In this document: positions 1 through 11,869 of the stretch, piece by piece
Numbering within the stretch: the first letter of the stretch is position 1
Layout: every line of letters begins with the position of its first letter
DNA from: Paramacrobiotus metropolitanus
Lineage: Eukaryota > Tardigrada > Eutardigrada > Parachela > Macrobiotidae
Direction of reading: 5' to 3'
NCBI RefSeq assembly: GCF_019649055.1
Contig: NW_026570357.1
Location: 186,001-250,000 of the forward strand
DNA: 64,000 nt
Program-made: the position numbers and the translations under genes
Notes under the pieces: generated by a model
Told to the model about the DNA's origin: nothing
Database searches by the model: none
The model's input: only the letters and a program-made list of their open reading frames with translations

Positions 1-3000
1 ACACATCGGCGCCGTTGAATTCCGCATTGTAGAAACTAGCTTGCCGGCCGTCGACGCGCACATCGGGGAAGTTGGTTTCGGTCGTGAGAAGATGGTTCCA
101 CAGTGAACACACCCGCCGACAACGGATGCGCTCGATGGAGTCCAACGACTGGAAGACCTCCACCAGCAGTGCAACGGGCAGCGGCAGGCTTCGTCCTTTG
201 CCGCTAGTACGCTTCTCCTGTGGTGTGCTAAGCGTGCCGTGACGGCGGATCCACTCCTGTGTCGACAGTGAGCAGCCACGGTCGTTCTCCTTCCACGCGC
301 TATCATACAAGGGTTTCTGTAAGCGAAGAGCTGGTTATACTTTAAGGGAATTATGCTGGTATATGACTTAATGCAATCTATAGATATACGTAGATATGGA
401 CGACATCGTACGCGTTAAATTTTTCGAGGCATGGTTTTGTACTTGCATCTGTAGTATCCCGCCGTATGCCATGGTATCCTCTAGGTATCCCAAATGTATC
501 CTTACATTTTTTTACTTATCTTTGCTTAATATACCTACGTATCTTTGCAGTATCTTTTACGTATCACACATATGTGTGATAACATATGTGTTACAAGCAT
601 GTAACCCTATAAGAAAGCTTAGAAAGCCTAAAACAAATTAACGGGATACAGCAGGATACACGAAGCATACGGTGAGGATAAGGCGAGATTCGCTAGCTAG
701 AAAATACTGTTCGCAATGCGTGCAGAACACTACTACAGTACTAAATGCTATTTGAATGCGTATCATCTTCGAAAGCAACAGTATTCCAGAGTATCCTGTA
801 TGTTTTTTTTTTACTGAAACGTAGCATGGGACCGGTAAGAATGACCTATAAGCTACGCACTGCCCGTTGTTATATAGAGAAAGGGTTGTTGACTGAATTC
901 GACAGTATGATCCGTGATTGCCTTTCTGCAATTGCCAACGTCAACATCACTGACACGAACTGGACACAGGCATCACTTCCGGTTGCAGAAGGAGGCCTCG
1001 GAATCCGGAGTCTGGAGAAGTTTGCCCTTCCGGCCTTCTTGGCCTCGGCTTACTCAGTGACCGGGCTGGCAACCGAAATTACCTCCTTCGACCCGGAAGT
1101 GTACTGCGGCGGCGCCGAAGCAGAATGGCAGCGAGTGGCGGGAGCTGATCTTCCAGCTGTGGAAGCGCGAAAATTTCAAAAAACATGGGATGAACCAGTT
1201 ATCCAAACTTCCGTGAAGATGCTTTCTGAAACGGCCCAGTCTGATATCTCTAGCCAAGCGCGTCTTTTAGGTGTAAGCACCAAGGACAACGGCGCACGGC
1301 TGGATGCACTACCAGCTGCATCACTGGGAAACCTCCTGAATGATTCCGCATTAAGAATTGCGGTTGGCCTGCGCCTGGGAACACCCATCGTTACTCCGCA
1401 CCGATGCATTTGCGGTGAATGGGTGGATGCTCGAGGCTATCATGGCTTGAGCTGTAAGAAAAGCCGGGGCCGGAAGTCAAGACACAGTAGCTTAAACGCC
1501 ACCTTTAAACGAGCATTCGCCTCAGCCACCATTGAGACAGAACTCGAGCCCCTGGGAATATCGCGAATCAACGGCCTACGCCCGGACGGAGTCACCCTAG
1601 TGCCCTGGGAACGAGGCAAAATGTTAACATGGGATGTAACTTGTGTGTGTACGATGGCCCTTTCACATGTTGCAGCAACATCCACCCAAGCTGGCGCAGC
1701 AGCTGCACAGGCCGAACGGAAAAAAACCGCGAAGTACCAGAACATCACGCAGGACTACCTGTTCCGTGCGGTGGGTGTGGAGACAGTGGGACCCCTCGGA
1801 CCGGAAGCATCCCGGCTGCTCAGCGAAGTAGGCAGGATGATATGGCAGGAAACGGGCGAGATACGCGCAACGGAGTATCTGCGCCAGAGGTTCAGCATCG
1901 AAATTCAACGTGGAAATGCGGCATCCATCCTGGGAACGACACCAGCCTCGGCTAATTTGGATCAAATGTTCTCTGTGATTCGGCCGCACGTTTCCGCAGT
2001 CTTTTGATGCAGTGTGACGCTTGTCTGTGTTTTGGATGTTTAAACTGGCTTAGCATAATTAATTAAATCAACATCCTGTATGTAACCTTTATGTACTCCG
2101 CTGAGTACAGTTTTCAGCGTTATTAATAACTGCAGTAGCCCAGCGTATCTTCGCGTATCATTTGACTTTCTGTATCCGGCGAGTATCTTTTAAGTATACA
2201 GATAATTTTTTACTGTTTCTTACAGGAAGAATTCAGGATACGTTAAAGATGCTGCAGAAGTATGGTGGAATACGGCAGTGATTAAAAATATAGAAAATCT
2301 GGAGGATACGGTGCGATATTGTGGATACAAGTTAAAACACATGCCCGGAAAGTTTAACTTGCACTGACCGTGCTATAAATGTAGATAGAGTACCGCAAAG
2401 ATTCGCGTTAAATTACGGTATATTTTGTTTTTCTACGTACACATTGATGAAAAACACAATCACTGCAGTACGTAATACACTTCGTCCAACCTCTTACCGT
2501 TGCAGACCGCTTAATGCGCGCACAGGCAGCATTACCTCGCGTTAATACAATAATGATTCACTGCTTCAAAAACACGGTGGACTGCTTTTCTCGTTTCCGC
2601 TCAAAACGTATCGCTCCGAACGCAATGATCTTGCATTTACGCAGCTTCTTTACCCCACCCACCCATTGTTTTAAAAACCAGAGGAGAAAAAATTTAATTA
2701 TCTCGTTAAATCCATGCTTTTGGTTTTTCTTTGCCTCCCAAACAGTTTTTTCTTTGCATGGTTTTTTGGGGTTCAACAAGAAAACCATTGGAATAAATTG
2801 GCATAAAAATGGTTTGTGGGCGCAAGATCTAGTTGGGAAATCAAATATAAAAGAAAACTGCAAAGGGTTTAAACGCGCAGAAGTGTATTTATCAAAAGAG
2901 TTGTAATTTTTATTTTTTTTTAAATGAACCGATCCGGGAATTAATACTCCATATGGCCGGGAATTAGAATTTAAAAACAATCTTTGGCCGTCTTCGAAGA

Positions 3001-3711
3001 GAAAATATTAAACTAAACTAGATAATATGAGGAAGTATTAAATATAAATTAGTCAAAGCTTTTTAACAGAATGCGCGCACGCCAAGCAACATCTACAGTA
3101 TAATGATTAAAAAATGAACTCACCATGTCCTTAGTTTTCAGCAACCTATCCGTCGGGCGTTGCAAGTAGAGAAAGGACCCAGCCTGCAGGGACGTACACA
3201 CGGCATTGTGAATGGACGCATTCAACTGGCATTTGAAGATCTCCCCGAGCATGCCAGACCAGTTGGCGCCGGGCAGCTGACACGAACGGATAATAAAGTC
3301 CCCCGGCTTCACATGCTCCGCCCCCGCCAGATCCTTGTCCGTGGGCGGCAAGCGCAGCTGCGCCTCGCGCACTAGCTCCCGGACGGTGCCGTGCGGCAGC
3401 TGCACATCCACGCATTCCGCTCCGTCATAGTTGTCGTAGTCGCCCAGCGAGACGACCTTGCCCGGGTACCACTTCCAGACATCGTTGGGATGCGATCGCA
3501 GCAGAACCAGCACGTCGTCCTTCCAGGAATCCCGACACTTCGCATGGAAGATGTTCCCGTATTGGACAAACTCGGCGCGCCGTGCCGCACTGCCGAAATC
3601 GACGATCAGGCCGCCCTCCGCCACGTTGACGACGCGGCCATGCTGCAGGAGCCCGTCGACGAGGACGTCTACGGCGTTCCATGCGGTGACGTCTTCTTTG
3701 AAAATAAGCAT
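1..3711 (-). CDS. AF family gene 1 (Agenet-like + F-box), partial at left edge
   Basis: Exon 1 is 3711-3124 (196 codons) and begins with an ATG followed by the family hallmark AWNAVDVLVDGLLQHG, then a VDFG strand, a WKWYPG segment and VRELV. The donor GTGAGT follows codon 196. The most likely exon 2 is 316 to the window edge: it starts after a CTTACAG acceptor in phase 0 with a KPLYDSAW opening and contains an F-box (residues like LLVEVFQSLDSIERIRCRR then VCSLWN). If both belong together, intron 1 is 2.8 kb and holds a reverse-transcriptase fragment in the opposite orientation. The exon 1 wording (VKPGDF, SLQAG, FLYLQ) is closest to genes 11, 12 and 14. The expected role is a substrate receptor of an SCF-type ubiquitin ligase, inferred from the F-box only. 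The pairing of the two exons is inferred from order, strand and phase. No lesion is visible. Confidence 0.7.
790..2007 (+). mobile_element. Non-LTR-like retroelement fragment, post-RT C-terminal region (copy 1)
   Basis: An open frame of about 400 codons starts in sequence homologous to the region just after the reverse-transcriptase fingers and palm of copy 2 (8850-6839). It lacks the RT core, so it is 5'-truncated, as is usual for LINE-type insertions. Visible landmarks are ASLPVAEGGLGIRS, a Cys/His cluster (CICGEWVD, then YHGLSCKKS, then GR and RH) and a PD-(D/E)xK-like pair, RPDG followed by LTWDVT. The Cys/His cluster plus PD..D order is what restriction-like endonuclease domains of R2/R4-type LINEs show. 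Alanine-rich and ERKKTAKYQ helices follow. It lies inside the presumed intron 1 of AF gene 1 on the opposite strand. The family name is not recognised. Confidence 0.75.
2008..3123. other. Rest of presumed intron 1 of AF gene 1
   Basis: This is AT-rich sequence with two opposite open frames at 2514-2906 and 2558-2980. Neither resembles a known protein and both are dominated by aromatic and lysine codons typical of AT-rich noncoding DNA. No gene is called. Confidence 0.5.
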
Positions 3712-4504
3712 GGTGCAATTGTTCGGTAGCTGGTTACTGAAGGTAAGCTAACGCGATTTTCGACTTTTTTAGTGAAGCACGATCGTTGCAGCTCGAAGTC
3801 TATCCAAATCAGCCTTTCAACAGCTTTTAATAATGCGTGCGAAATGTTTTATCAACAGAAACTCCCAACACATAAACCATTCGATTCACTGCGGTAAGTG
3901 GCAAGCAGCCGGGATGATGATGAGCAGAAGCAGAAACTAATTTATTCCCTAGCAACGGCGGTGCACATGCGCCGGCTAGGTTGTTTCTACCTACTTCTAC
4001 TTGTCAGATATTGTGTACCAACAAGTTACTTATTCGATGGCAATAGTAACTTATAACTTCTGATGGATCCAGTGGGCAGCGAGGGAAATTTACAGTTTCT
4101 TCCAGGATTCAGTTTGCACATGTGCTGCATCAACCGCATTTGCACACAGCACAAGCGGGCATATTATCGGTGGCCCTAACCCCATCGAGACGCTGGTGTT
4201 CTGTGGATGTGCATTAGGCCATAACGTGGTCTGATCACGACGAACAGGAACTCCAGTTGAATTAGATGTAGTCTGGAAATAAGCCGCTGAACATCAGATC
4301 AGCTTTATTGCACACACACAAAGAAAAGCACACATGTACGGTTTACCAGAAAACGCGGAAAACTGGCAGATAGTCTGTATACCTTGCACCACGAAGGTAT
4401 TCCAGTATCGGATGAAACAAAATATTTTGACAAAAGTTGTCAGTCAGTAAGGGTCATTCACCACCATAAACCATCAGTAACCTTACGCTATCTAACAACC
4501 ACAT
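3712..4504. other. Intergenic, 5' side of AF gene 1
   Basis: No gene, repeat or RNA was recognised. It should contain the promoter of AF gene 1, but no clear TATA box was picked out. Confidence 0.4.
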
Positions 4505-4608
4505 CCCGCGGACGCTGCTGACGGCATTCGTGGCGCAGCACTCGATCGTCTGTCAGCCCAAACCACAGCTACACAAGCAGCTGTAGGATCTCTTTGAGAC
4601 GCATCGTC
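4505..4608 (+). pseudogene. Relic of an AF exon 2 (gene 4/6 type)
   Basis: About 100 bases match the late part of exon 2 of AF genes 4 and 6: the translation reads RTLLTAFVAQHSIVCQP, then LHKQL, then DLFETH. A TAG replaces the tryptophan of the LWDLFE motif. Nothing of the F-box itself remains upstream. It lies on the strand opposite to its neighbours (genes 1 and 2), so it is a separate dead copy. Confidence 0.65.
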
Positions 4609-4780
4609 GATGAATCACTCTCTTCGACGAAGTTAGCGGATCTGTGATCCGTCAAACAGGAATGAAAAAGCGGGGATGGGAATCCCGAATCAGCCAAGCA
4701 GAACATTGAGTCGAAGGGCTGAGTCAGGGCAATACGTAGCTCCGTCCTGACACATCTCATGGCTCTCGCGACGGAGGCTG

Positions 4781-6373
4781 CTATTGCGCTTTCCCCATAA
4801 TGCAGCGCATAACCGCTGCGGCCAATAGGCTTAGTTTGTTAACGTCCAAACCGGCAATGACCGAAACCGTCCACCGGCAGCGACGATACTGGTTCGACGG
4901 CCGAGGATCCGCGGTCTGATAATCATAGAGAGCCTATAAAAAAACAACACTTCAATTACCCTTCCAGCACCTTGCCCGCATTGGTACGTTTAAAGACATG
5001 ACGAAAAAAATTCTGGAACCTGAGATATAGCCAGGAAAAGTATTTGTAAAGGAGCGAGTGTACTAAGTTGTGGTAATAAAATTAAATACACTGCTGTATT
5101 CTTGTTTACAGCTTGATCTGAAATACTGTGTTCTCTAGAGAATTCTTGTTGTTGTGGGTGTCTGCTGCTTCGAATTAGACTCTGCCCTGAATGTGTGCGG
5201 ACGTTAAACCATTGAACCCAAAACCAACCAGTTTTGCTCACCTCTGTAATGGTTCCCAGTTGGCCGCGCTCGATGCAGTGAGCAATCCATTCCGACAGGA
5301 TGCTGCGATCCACCGGTGCCTCCACAACGATATGCTTCTCAAAGAGATTCCACAGCTGAACTTCCAGCTCTCCTTGCGGTTGGCAGGAGTGCGCCCACTG
5401 CGAGACGACGGACGGCAAATGTTTCTCCTCAATTCGGCACTGCAACCACATTGCGCGATCCGCCATGCTGCAGATTCGCAGGATGCTGCCATGATTGTAT
5501 AACGTGTCGTCCCAAGTCAAACCCGGATACGGCCAGGAACACCGATAGAACACCAGCGTCCCGACGCGGCCGATCAGGTGACGGATCATGGAGGCGGCGT
5601 GGTCGCCTTCGCCGAAATTCATGTGCATAAGAACGATGACCTTGGTGCGACGGGTAACGCAGTGCAGCAGCCCCGCCAGTATCCAGAACCGGGGATGTGT
5701 CCAGGATCGCGGACAGTCCTCGGCCCGCCAGGAGACCCTAACATCCGTGTGATATAATTCGGTGGTGAGCAGAACGTTCCACAGAGCGCAGATGCGCCGG
5801 CAGCGGGTGCGTTTGAGAGAGTCCAGCGTCTGGAGCACCTCCGCCAACAGTTCGACTTGTAACGGGAGGCCGCTGACCATGTGTTTTCTCTTCGCAGCCG
5901 GCATGGCAACCGCGTTGAATGGCTCCTCCTCATCTTGCTGTACCAGGGTCATCCTGGGCACGGAGAACCGGCGCCTCTGAAATTCCTCCGGTCGCACCTG
6001 CCGGCTGAGCAGGTCGACGTCGGAGGGCGGTCGCCGCACTTGTTGCCGCGGTAGCAGCTCCTTGATGACGCCGTACGGGAGCTGCGCCGTGACGAGGTAA
6101 ACACTGCCCAGAAAGCTAAGGCCTCCTTCGAGGACCAATTCACCCGGGAACCACTGCCAAGGTCCATCGCAGGCCGCTCGCAGCAGTACTTGTACAATAC
6201 GGTCTTCACTGGCATTCCAGACAGAAGGCGGTTCGATGGAGTGAAAGAGGCGCCCGTACTCGACAAACTGCGCGCGCTGTTTCCTGCATCGAAAATCAAC
6301 GATCATTCCCTTCTCAGTCACGCTGATCACGCTGCCGTGCTGCAGCCCCGTGATTCTGCCCGTACACAAACAT
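4781..6373 (-). pseudogene. AF family gene 2, intron-1-less, with damaged start
   Basis: Modules 1 and 2 lie in one exon (6373-5242); a GTGAGC donor and a TATAG acceptor join it to exon 3 (4933-4781, 51 codons, opening ALYDYQTADPRPS). The usual boundary between exons 1 and 2 is replaced by a short linker containing MPAAKRKHMV (NLS-like), so intron 1 and the end of module 1 were lost together. The family start ATG with MFVYG is present at 6373-6371, but about 50 bases coding for the AWNxVDVLVDG segment are missing and MFVYG is out of frame with GLQHGSVISV. The remaining frame, open from 6369, covers module 1 (GMIVDF, PWQWFPG, GVIKELLPRQQVRRPPS), the F-box (LQVELLAEVLQTLDSLKRTR) and the tail to WIAHCIERG. 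It could only be translated from a non-canonical or internal start. It may be a young pseudogene or a gene using an unseen upstream exon. Confidence 0.7.
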
Positions 6374-6605
6374 GGTGTGAGCTTGTTCCGGTCGGATCAG
6401 TTCAACTGCTCCCAAATTCCAAAACGTCTAACGTTGCTGTAATAGAGATATGATTTACTTTGCAGATACACCTAAAGGCAGCGCGGAGGGAATTGCAGAA
6501 GTGCATTAAAACTAATACAGCACTCTTAAATTCTACTTGTTGCTCGTTACACTGTGGGTAATATAAAACAGAACTGCTCAAACTATAACAAAAAAATCTC
6601 TGTAA

Positions 6606-6835
6606 GGGGGGATCCATAAATTACGTACGCAGCGAACCAGGGAGGGAGGGGTCAAAAAATTGTGACAAGCTGTGACGGCCTCGACGAACCCAGGGGGGAG
6701 GGGTGGTCAGCTCCATGTATTACGATTGAACGAACCAGGGGGGAGGGGTCACGCAAACGTGACGGACCGCTACAAAGGGGGAGGGAGGAGTGAAAAAATC
6801 GTGGTTTTCCGCGTACGTAATTTATGGATGCCCCC
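6606..6835. mobile_element. MITE-like element with TAA target duplication
   Basis: Inverted ends read GGATCCATAAATTACGTACG on the left and the near-complement CGTACGTAATTTATGGATGC on the right, with G/C runs at the outer tips. TAA flanks both ends (6603-6605 and 6836-6838), as in PIF/Harbinger-type nonautonomous elements. The interior holds repeated GGGGGAGGGG blocks. It abuts the 3' end of retroelement copy 2. Confidence 0.75.
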
Positions 6836-6838
6836 TAA

Positions 6839-8850
6839 GCTTATCCACTCCATCCATGGTGCCCAGTACTGACGCCGCGTTCCCTCGTTGAATCTCAATC
6901 GACAGGCGCTGTCGAAGAAATTCGTGCGAGCGTACTTCTCCGGTCTTTTACCCAGCTCCTTGACGATGGCGATGGCCGCCGCTCCCCAAGGGCCCAGCAT
7001 TTCAAAAGCGATTGGGACAAAGATATAGCGGCCGTTCAGATAGGAATACAGTCTGATTTTCTTTTCCTCGGCTTGCGTAGCGGCGGCTCCCGCTGTGGCG
7101 GACGTTGCTTTAACATGTGACGCGGCCACTGTGTCTACGCATGTCACATCCCATGCTAGACACATTCCGCGTTTCCAGGCGAATGTCGTACAGCCATCTG
7201 GGGGGCGTTCCGTTGTAGGAGATGTTCCGCGCGGCTCTAACTTTGCTGGTACACCCGCAGACACGCATGCTCTGCAAATGATACTGTTTAATCCACCGTG
7301 ACGTGGATGCCTTCCCGCGGAAAACGCGCATGACAATCCGTGGTGACCATAGCCATCGACGGGTTTGTGGCATTTGTTACAATCATGAGGATCACAGATC
7401 GTAGCACCTAGACGCAAACCGACGCTGATTTTCAAGGCATCGTCGTCCAGCAAGTTTCCAATGTGAGCTGAAGGCAATGCGTTCAACCAGATGCCGGCTT
7501 CTGGCCTTGACTGGGCAAGCAAGCGGGCTGTATTCACTTCGTCACCTCGAAACACGTCCAATAATGTTGACAATGAAACGTTACAAAGTGGCAGATCCCA
7601 CGCTTTTTGGGACTTCCGGAAGGCGGGGTCTGGGATATCAGGCTGACGGGAACCTAGTTTCCATAAATCAAGGGCTTCAGTAACGTTTACTACACCGTAG
7701 TCTGGAAGCAGCATGGACACCAAGCCGGATACGGAATGAATCGAAGCCAAAAAGGCTGGGAGAGATAATTCTTCCGACCGGCGGATGCCGATTCCGCCTC
7801 TGCTAACAGGTAGGGATGCCTGACGCCAGCACGGATAGTCGTCGTGATTGGTACGCACATTGGATAACTTCTGGAAACATTCGCGCAATGTTTCATCTAA
7901 CTGATAAAGCAGCTTGGGATATCTCCACGCGTTATAACATCGTAGCATTTAGATAATTTTCGGTGCGCCGAGGCAGTTTTTTAGGAGAAACAGCGCATGA
8001 TGGCTTGGAAGTACTTGCAACCGTTCACAGACCAATGTCAACGTTTTGGCTTTTTCGTCCAGTAATGGTCCGACAGCTTCGTCCAGTACAGGAGCACCGA
8101 GTAATGACATGGTAGATTTCGACAGAATGCGCAGTTTGGGATAACGTTCAAGAAAGTTCTCTGTGACTTTACGTTGGGACTCAGCTGATCCACCGAGAAC
8201 AAGCAGTTCGCATTTAGACTTGTTCACCTGCAAGCCTATGGCCATCGCGCCTTCAATAATTTCGGCAAAACTCTCGGCAACTGCCTCTGGTGTTCCGCCC
8301 ACGGTTCCGTCATCGAGAAACCACGCGTTCAACTTCAACCGCAATGCGATCAGCACTGCTCGGAGGGCCAGGCTGAACAGTAAAGGGCCTAGAGGATCGC
8401 CCTGTTGAACGCCGGATTCGGAGGACAGCAATAATTCCTCGAAAAATAACACAGAATGGTGGCCGTAGGCACTACGTAGAAATTCACTGTATTCAGGAAA
8501 ATGCTCATGCGCTGCGGCCAGGACGGCGTCCCGTGAGACTGTGTTGAAGGCGTTCTTGAAATCGATTTTGAGAACCACCTTCGTCGTATCAGCATCCGAT
8601 TCCAAGAACAACCTAGTGGCATGCACGATAGCCTCGGCGCCGCCACGCACGTTAACTCCCAGCTGCTGTGGAGACAAGATGGCGGCTGTTCGGTCTGTTA
8701 AACGTGCGCCGATGATCTTGGCAGCCAGCCGGCGGATGGTCAGACCAATCGCGATAGGGCGCAGACCGCCGTCCTTCTTCCGCAAGGCGATAAGTTTCCC
8801 TCCGAAGAGTACGGGTTGGTTGGTTGTTGTTAAATTCTACTTGGTTGTTG
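6839..8850 (-). mobile_element. Non-LTR-like retroelement with RT, zinc cluster and nuclease-like region (copy 2)
   Basis: The reading frame runs leftward. It starts inside the RT domain near GGKLIALRKKDGG, so it is 5'-truncated. RT motifs are visible in order: LRPIAIG, VVLKIDFKNAFN, GVQQGDPLGPLLFSLAL, WFLDDGTVGG (an LDD-type active site in place of YADD) and LQVNKSKCE. One in-frame TAA at 7949-7951 interrupts the frame. The rest matches copies 1 and 3: RQASLPVSRGGIGIR, a CNKC / HHGLSC cluster, then RPPDG and LAWDVTCVDT. It ends near 6839, next to the TAA-flanked MITE. The element is dead in this copy. The RT identity is certain; the nuclease assignment is inferred from motif order. Confidence 0.85.
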
Positions 8851-10289
8851 ATACAGTACCGTTGCCACGCTGTGGATGCCCAACATGCAGAACAAAATTC
8901 AACAAATCCAATACTTATTGCGCTTGCCGTACAGCAGCTGACCTTTGCTCGGAAGCTCAACAGTTATCCAGCCGAAATAAATATTTAAATAAGATGCACT
9001 GCTGTAAGTGGACTCTACCACTCTATCTGCAAGCGGGATCTTATCATGGCGCATCCGAACCGATGTTTGCTCTGCGTAAACAGAATTTAGTCTGATTCGT
9101 ACAAGTATGCACGACACCGTGTAGTTTATTAGCGAAATACAGCACATTTTTGCAAGCAGCCGGTATTGCTTGGCTCAAAACGACAAAAACAGAAACACCG
9201 CTAGCAAAACCTTTCTACAAAAACTCTATCCGTGCATCCGTAAGTTCGATTTCCCATACAGAAAAGACTAGTACGAGACAACGTAAGAACAAATCCGGGT
9301 TAGAAAATACTTGTGCTAGCGACAGCGTGACAGGGCAAATGCATTTAAACAGATGGTTTGCAATAGCGCGACAAAGACAGAGAATCGGGGTTAGGCTAGT
9401 GGTAAAGGTCATGCGGTTAGAAAGTCGAAAGGCCGTGCACCCGGAATTGAAAGGGAAGTGGCTGCTAAACGTCATCATCTAATGATACCGGGTCGCTTGG
9501 GGCAACTGATGGCCCGGTGGTCCTTCCCACAAAATCCGCAGACATGTGGAAAGAGTCACGGAGTCTGAAAGCAGGATTTTTGTTTGTTGTAGTTGAAACA
9601 ACAGTAAACATCGAAACGGCATGCTGAGGATATCCTGATCTGGCGTAAGTGAAAAAGAGCCTTAGCGACCATCTCCCTTGGGGAATCCGAGGTTGGGCGG
9701 ATATTTGCCAAGAAATGCGCGCCAGCTGTGGAGCCGTGGCGGGAATACTCGCCTAGACATAACCCAAATTCACAATCAAACAGAAAAACTGTATTCCTGT
9801 CTGCAAACACTACGCTTTTGCGTCAAATACAACATTGTAACGACAGGGTCGCGTACGCATTCAAAGAGTACGCATGTGGCACATTGGCTCTGCACGTTTT
9901 GAAAACCGGCATTTGGGTTGGCTAAAGCGCGCTAAGCTGTAATACCGAGTGGTCTGGTGGAGCGCACGACCATTCCTTCTAAATTGTATTACAAGAATTT
10001 AGTAAGAGACGCACGCGCAAATCCGTCACCGAAAGGTCATCTGACATTGCGTCACTCGTCCGAGCCGGACTAAGAGCGCCCTTAGTGTTAGCGAACACCG
10101 GCGAATTGTTAATCCCATAATTATCATTTTATAAGCCGTATGGGCTGCTTTTACGAACGACTTGAACTTCGTAAAGTACAGTATTAAGTATTGGGTCTGA
10201 TTCTCACATGAAGGGGAATGATGACGCTTGCCGAAAAAGCCTTGCCGTTGGTGACCCGCCGCGAACAATAGATTTCCGTTGCATCCCGG
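8851..10289. other. Intergenic, no gene recognised
   Basis: Open frames at 9150-9482 (+), 9215-9478 (-), 9556-9810 (-) and 9678-9925 (+) overlap one another on opposite strands and show no family features. Nothing can be supported here. Confidence 0.4.
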
Positions 10290-10797
10290 GTGATATGGTG
10301 CGCAAACTCGTTGGAGAACAGTCATTTGAGGTCGAGGAACGATCCCTTGACGGTACAACGACCGATGAAGAACAAGCAACTTGTTGAGCAGCGAAAATTT
10401 CAACGCGATCGCGGTCTCGGGAATTCGTCCAGTGATGAAATCCAGATTGTCGGGGAATTTCCTGACTTTAGCCGACAAGGTCAAATCATCCGCCAAATCA
10501 TCCCTTGCCAGTCAGTTGAGCGGCCGATTCGGCGGATATCCCGACCAAAGAGCCAAGGTCAAAAGGAGCATCATTGTCTTCCGCTCCGCCAACGGCTTGG
10601 TCGTCTTCTGCTTCTAAGGCGGCATCCGGATGGAGCAGCTGGAAGAAACGGTTCACCAGGTCTTGTTTCGTCTCCACTTTCGGATCAAACGCTTGTTCTC
10701 CCTCCAACTCCACAATGAACCGCTTGATCTCCTGCAGGTTCAAGCGCGCAAGTTGCTTCTTCTTAAACGTGCGAACAGTATCGACAGTTACCGCCAT
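10290..10797 (-). CDS. Unrecognised protein, possible retroelement ORF1 or gag remnant, frameshifted
   Basis: An ATG at 10797 opens MAVTVDTVRTFKKKQLARLN and continues with a charged, helical composition (QEIKRFIVELEGEQAFDPKVETKQDLVNRFF, given here only in part by key residues K, E and D) and an acidic stretch before a TGA at 10498-10500. One base out of frame the composition continues smoothly (DDLADDLTLSAKVRKFP then LDFITGRIPETAI) to about 10290. This suggests one original coding region with a single-base lesion near 10505. No domain is recognised. Lack of introns and the neighbouring RT element allow a retroelement origin, but this is a guess. Confidence 0.35.
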
Positions 10798-11869
10798 GCG
10801 CAAAGGGACACTTATGTAAAATACAGATATCGAAGAGCGGCGAAAACGTCCAGTACTAAGAAAGATCACGCTCGAAATTTCTATCAAAAATAAAAATTCT
10901 TAACGGGAGAGCAACTGAGTAACAGCGGAAACTGTTATCGTTCGCGTATAGTTATGACAGCCGCTGTACGCAGAACATATATACATGCATGCTAAACAGG
11001 ATGCGGCGTTTTACGTCGCAATACGCGGATTCTCCGGTGTCCAAGGATTTAATCCGTTGCGTTGCCATTACCTTCTAGCGTAAATGCACTCGACTACTAG
11101 TACAGACAACTAATACAAAACAGCCGCTGCCTGACAGAGAGGGATTTGTCTGGCTTGCGATGGTACTTGTGTTGACACCGTTGCGCCTTACCGCAGTAAG
11201 TCCACTGCAACTAGCGCAGGTGCAGCGGCGGTGGAAGCCAAACAAAAATGTTTCGGGCTACTCTCGGAGTCGGCTATACTCACACTTAAGCGGCAGATAC
11301 TAGGTAAATTTCTGCTCCGAAAACGTTTGAAACAGTGTGCCTGTCAGAGCGGGCCTCATTTGGCAGATTTTTTGCGAGTGTCTGTGCGAGCCTTGTCAAG
11401 ATCTTGGAGACCGTCAGTTATCGCATTTGTGAAAGCGCTGGAAAAACGACTGGAGCAACACAGACGAAAGGCGTCGCTTAATACAGAGGAAATTTGAGCA
11501 ACGTGCCAACTGACACTTTTTCCGCGTTTAGTAATAACGGTACTCTTACTGAACTGATAATTAGCAATCTTAGCGCACCGCAGTGCAATTCTGTAATTCC
11601 TAAATACGCACGCGGCCAAAGGTTGTTCAAGAGTGCTTTTTGTTAGTGAACCATGCCTTGGGCACAAAAGACAGAAGTAATATTATAATCAGGGAAATAT
11701 CGAAATATTGTTTCCAACATGGGCAAACTATCCATGCTCACCGGGGCCCAGGTGTATCTCTTAAATAAACCGCTAAAAGACATTCATTTACTGATATAAT
11801 GATACGCCCGTACTTTTAGGGGTACCAGCCAAAGGTAACAGCAAACCATGAAGTAAGAGACGTGAACAA
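10798..11869. other. Intergenic, 3' side of AF gene 3
   Basis: Overlapping open frames at 11231-11497 (+) and 11356-11667 (-) show no recognisable family. No repeat boundary was found. Confidence 0.4.

Noticed and set aside
2514-2980. Two long opposite-strand open frames
   Set aside because: They overlap each other, follow the AT-rich composition and resemble no family.
9150-11667. Several 70-110 codon frames between AF genes 2 and 3
   Set aside because: Antisense pairs with no shared features; only 10290-10797 shows a plausible coding composition.
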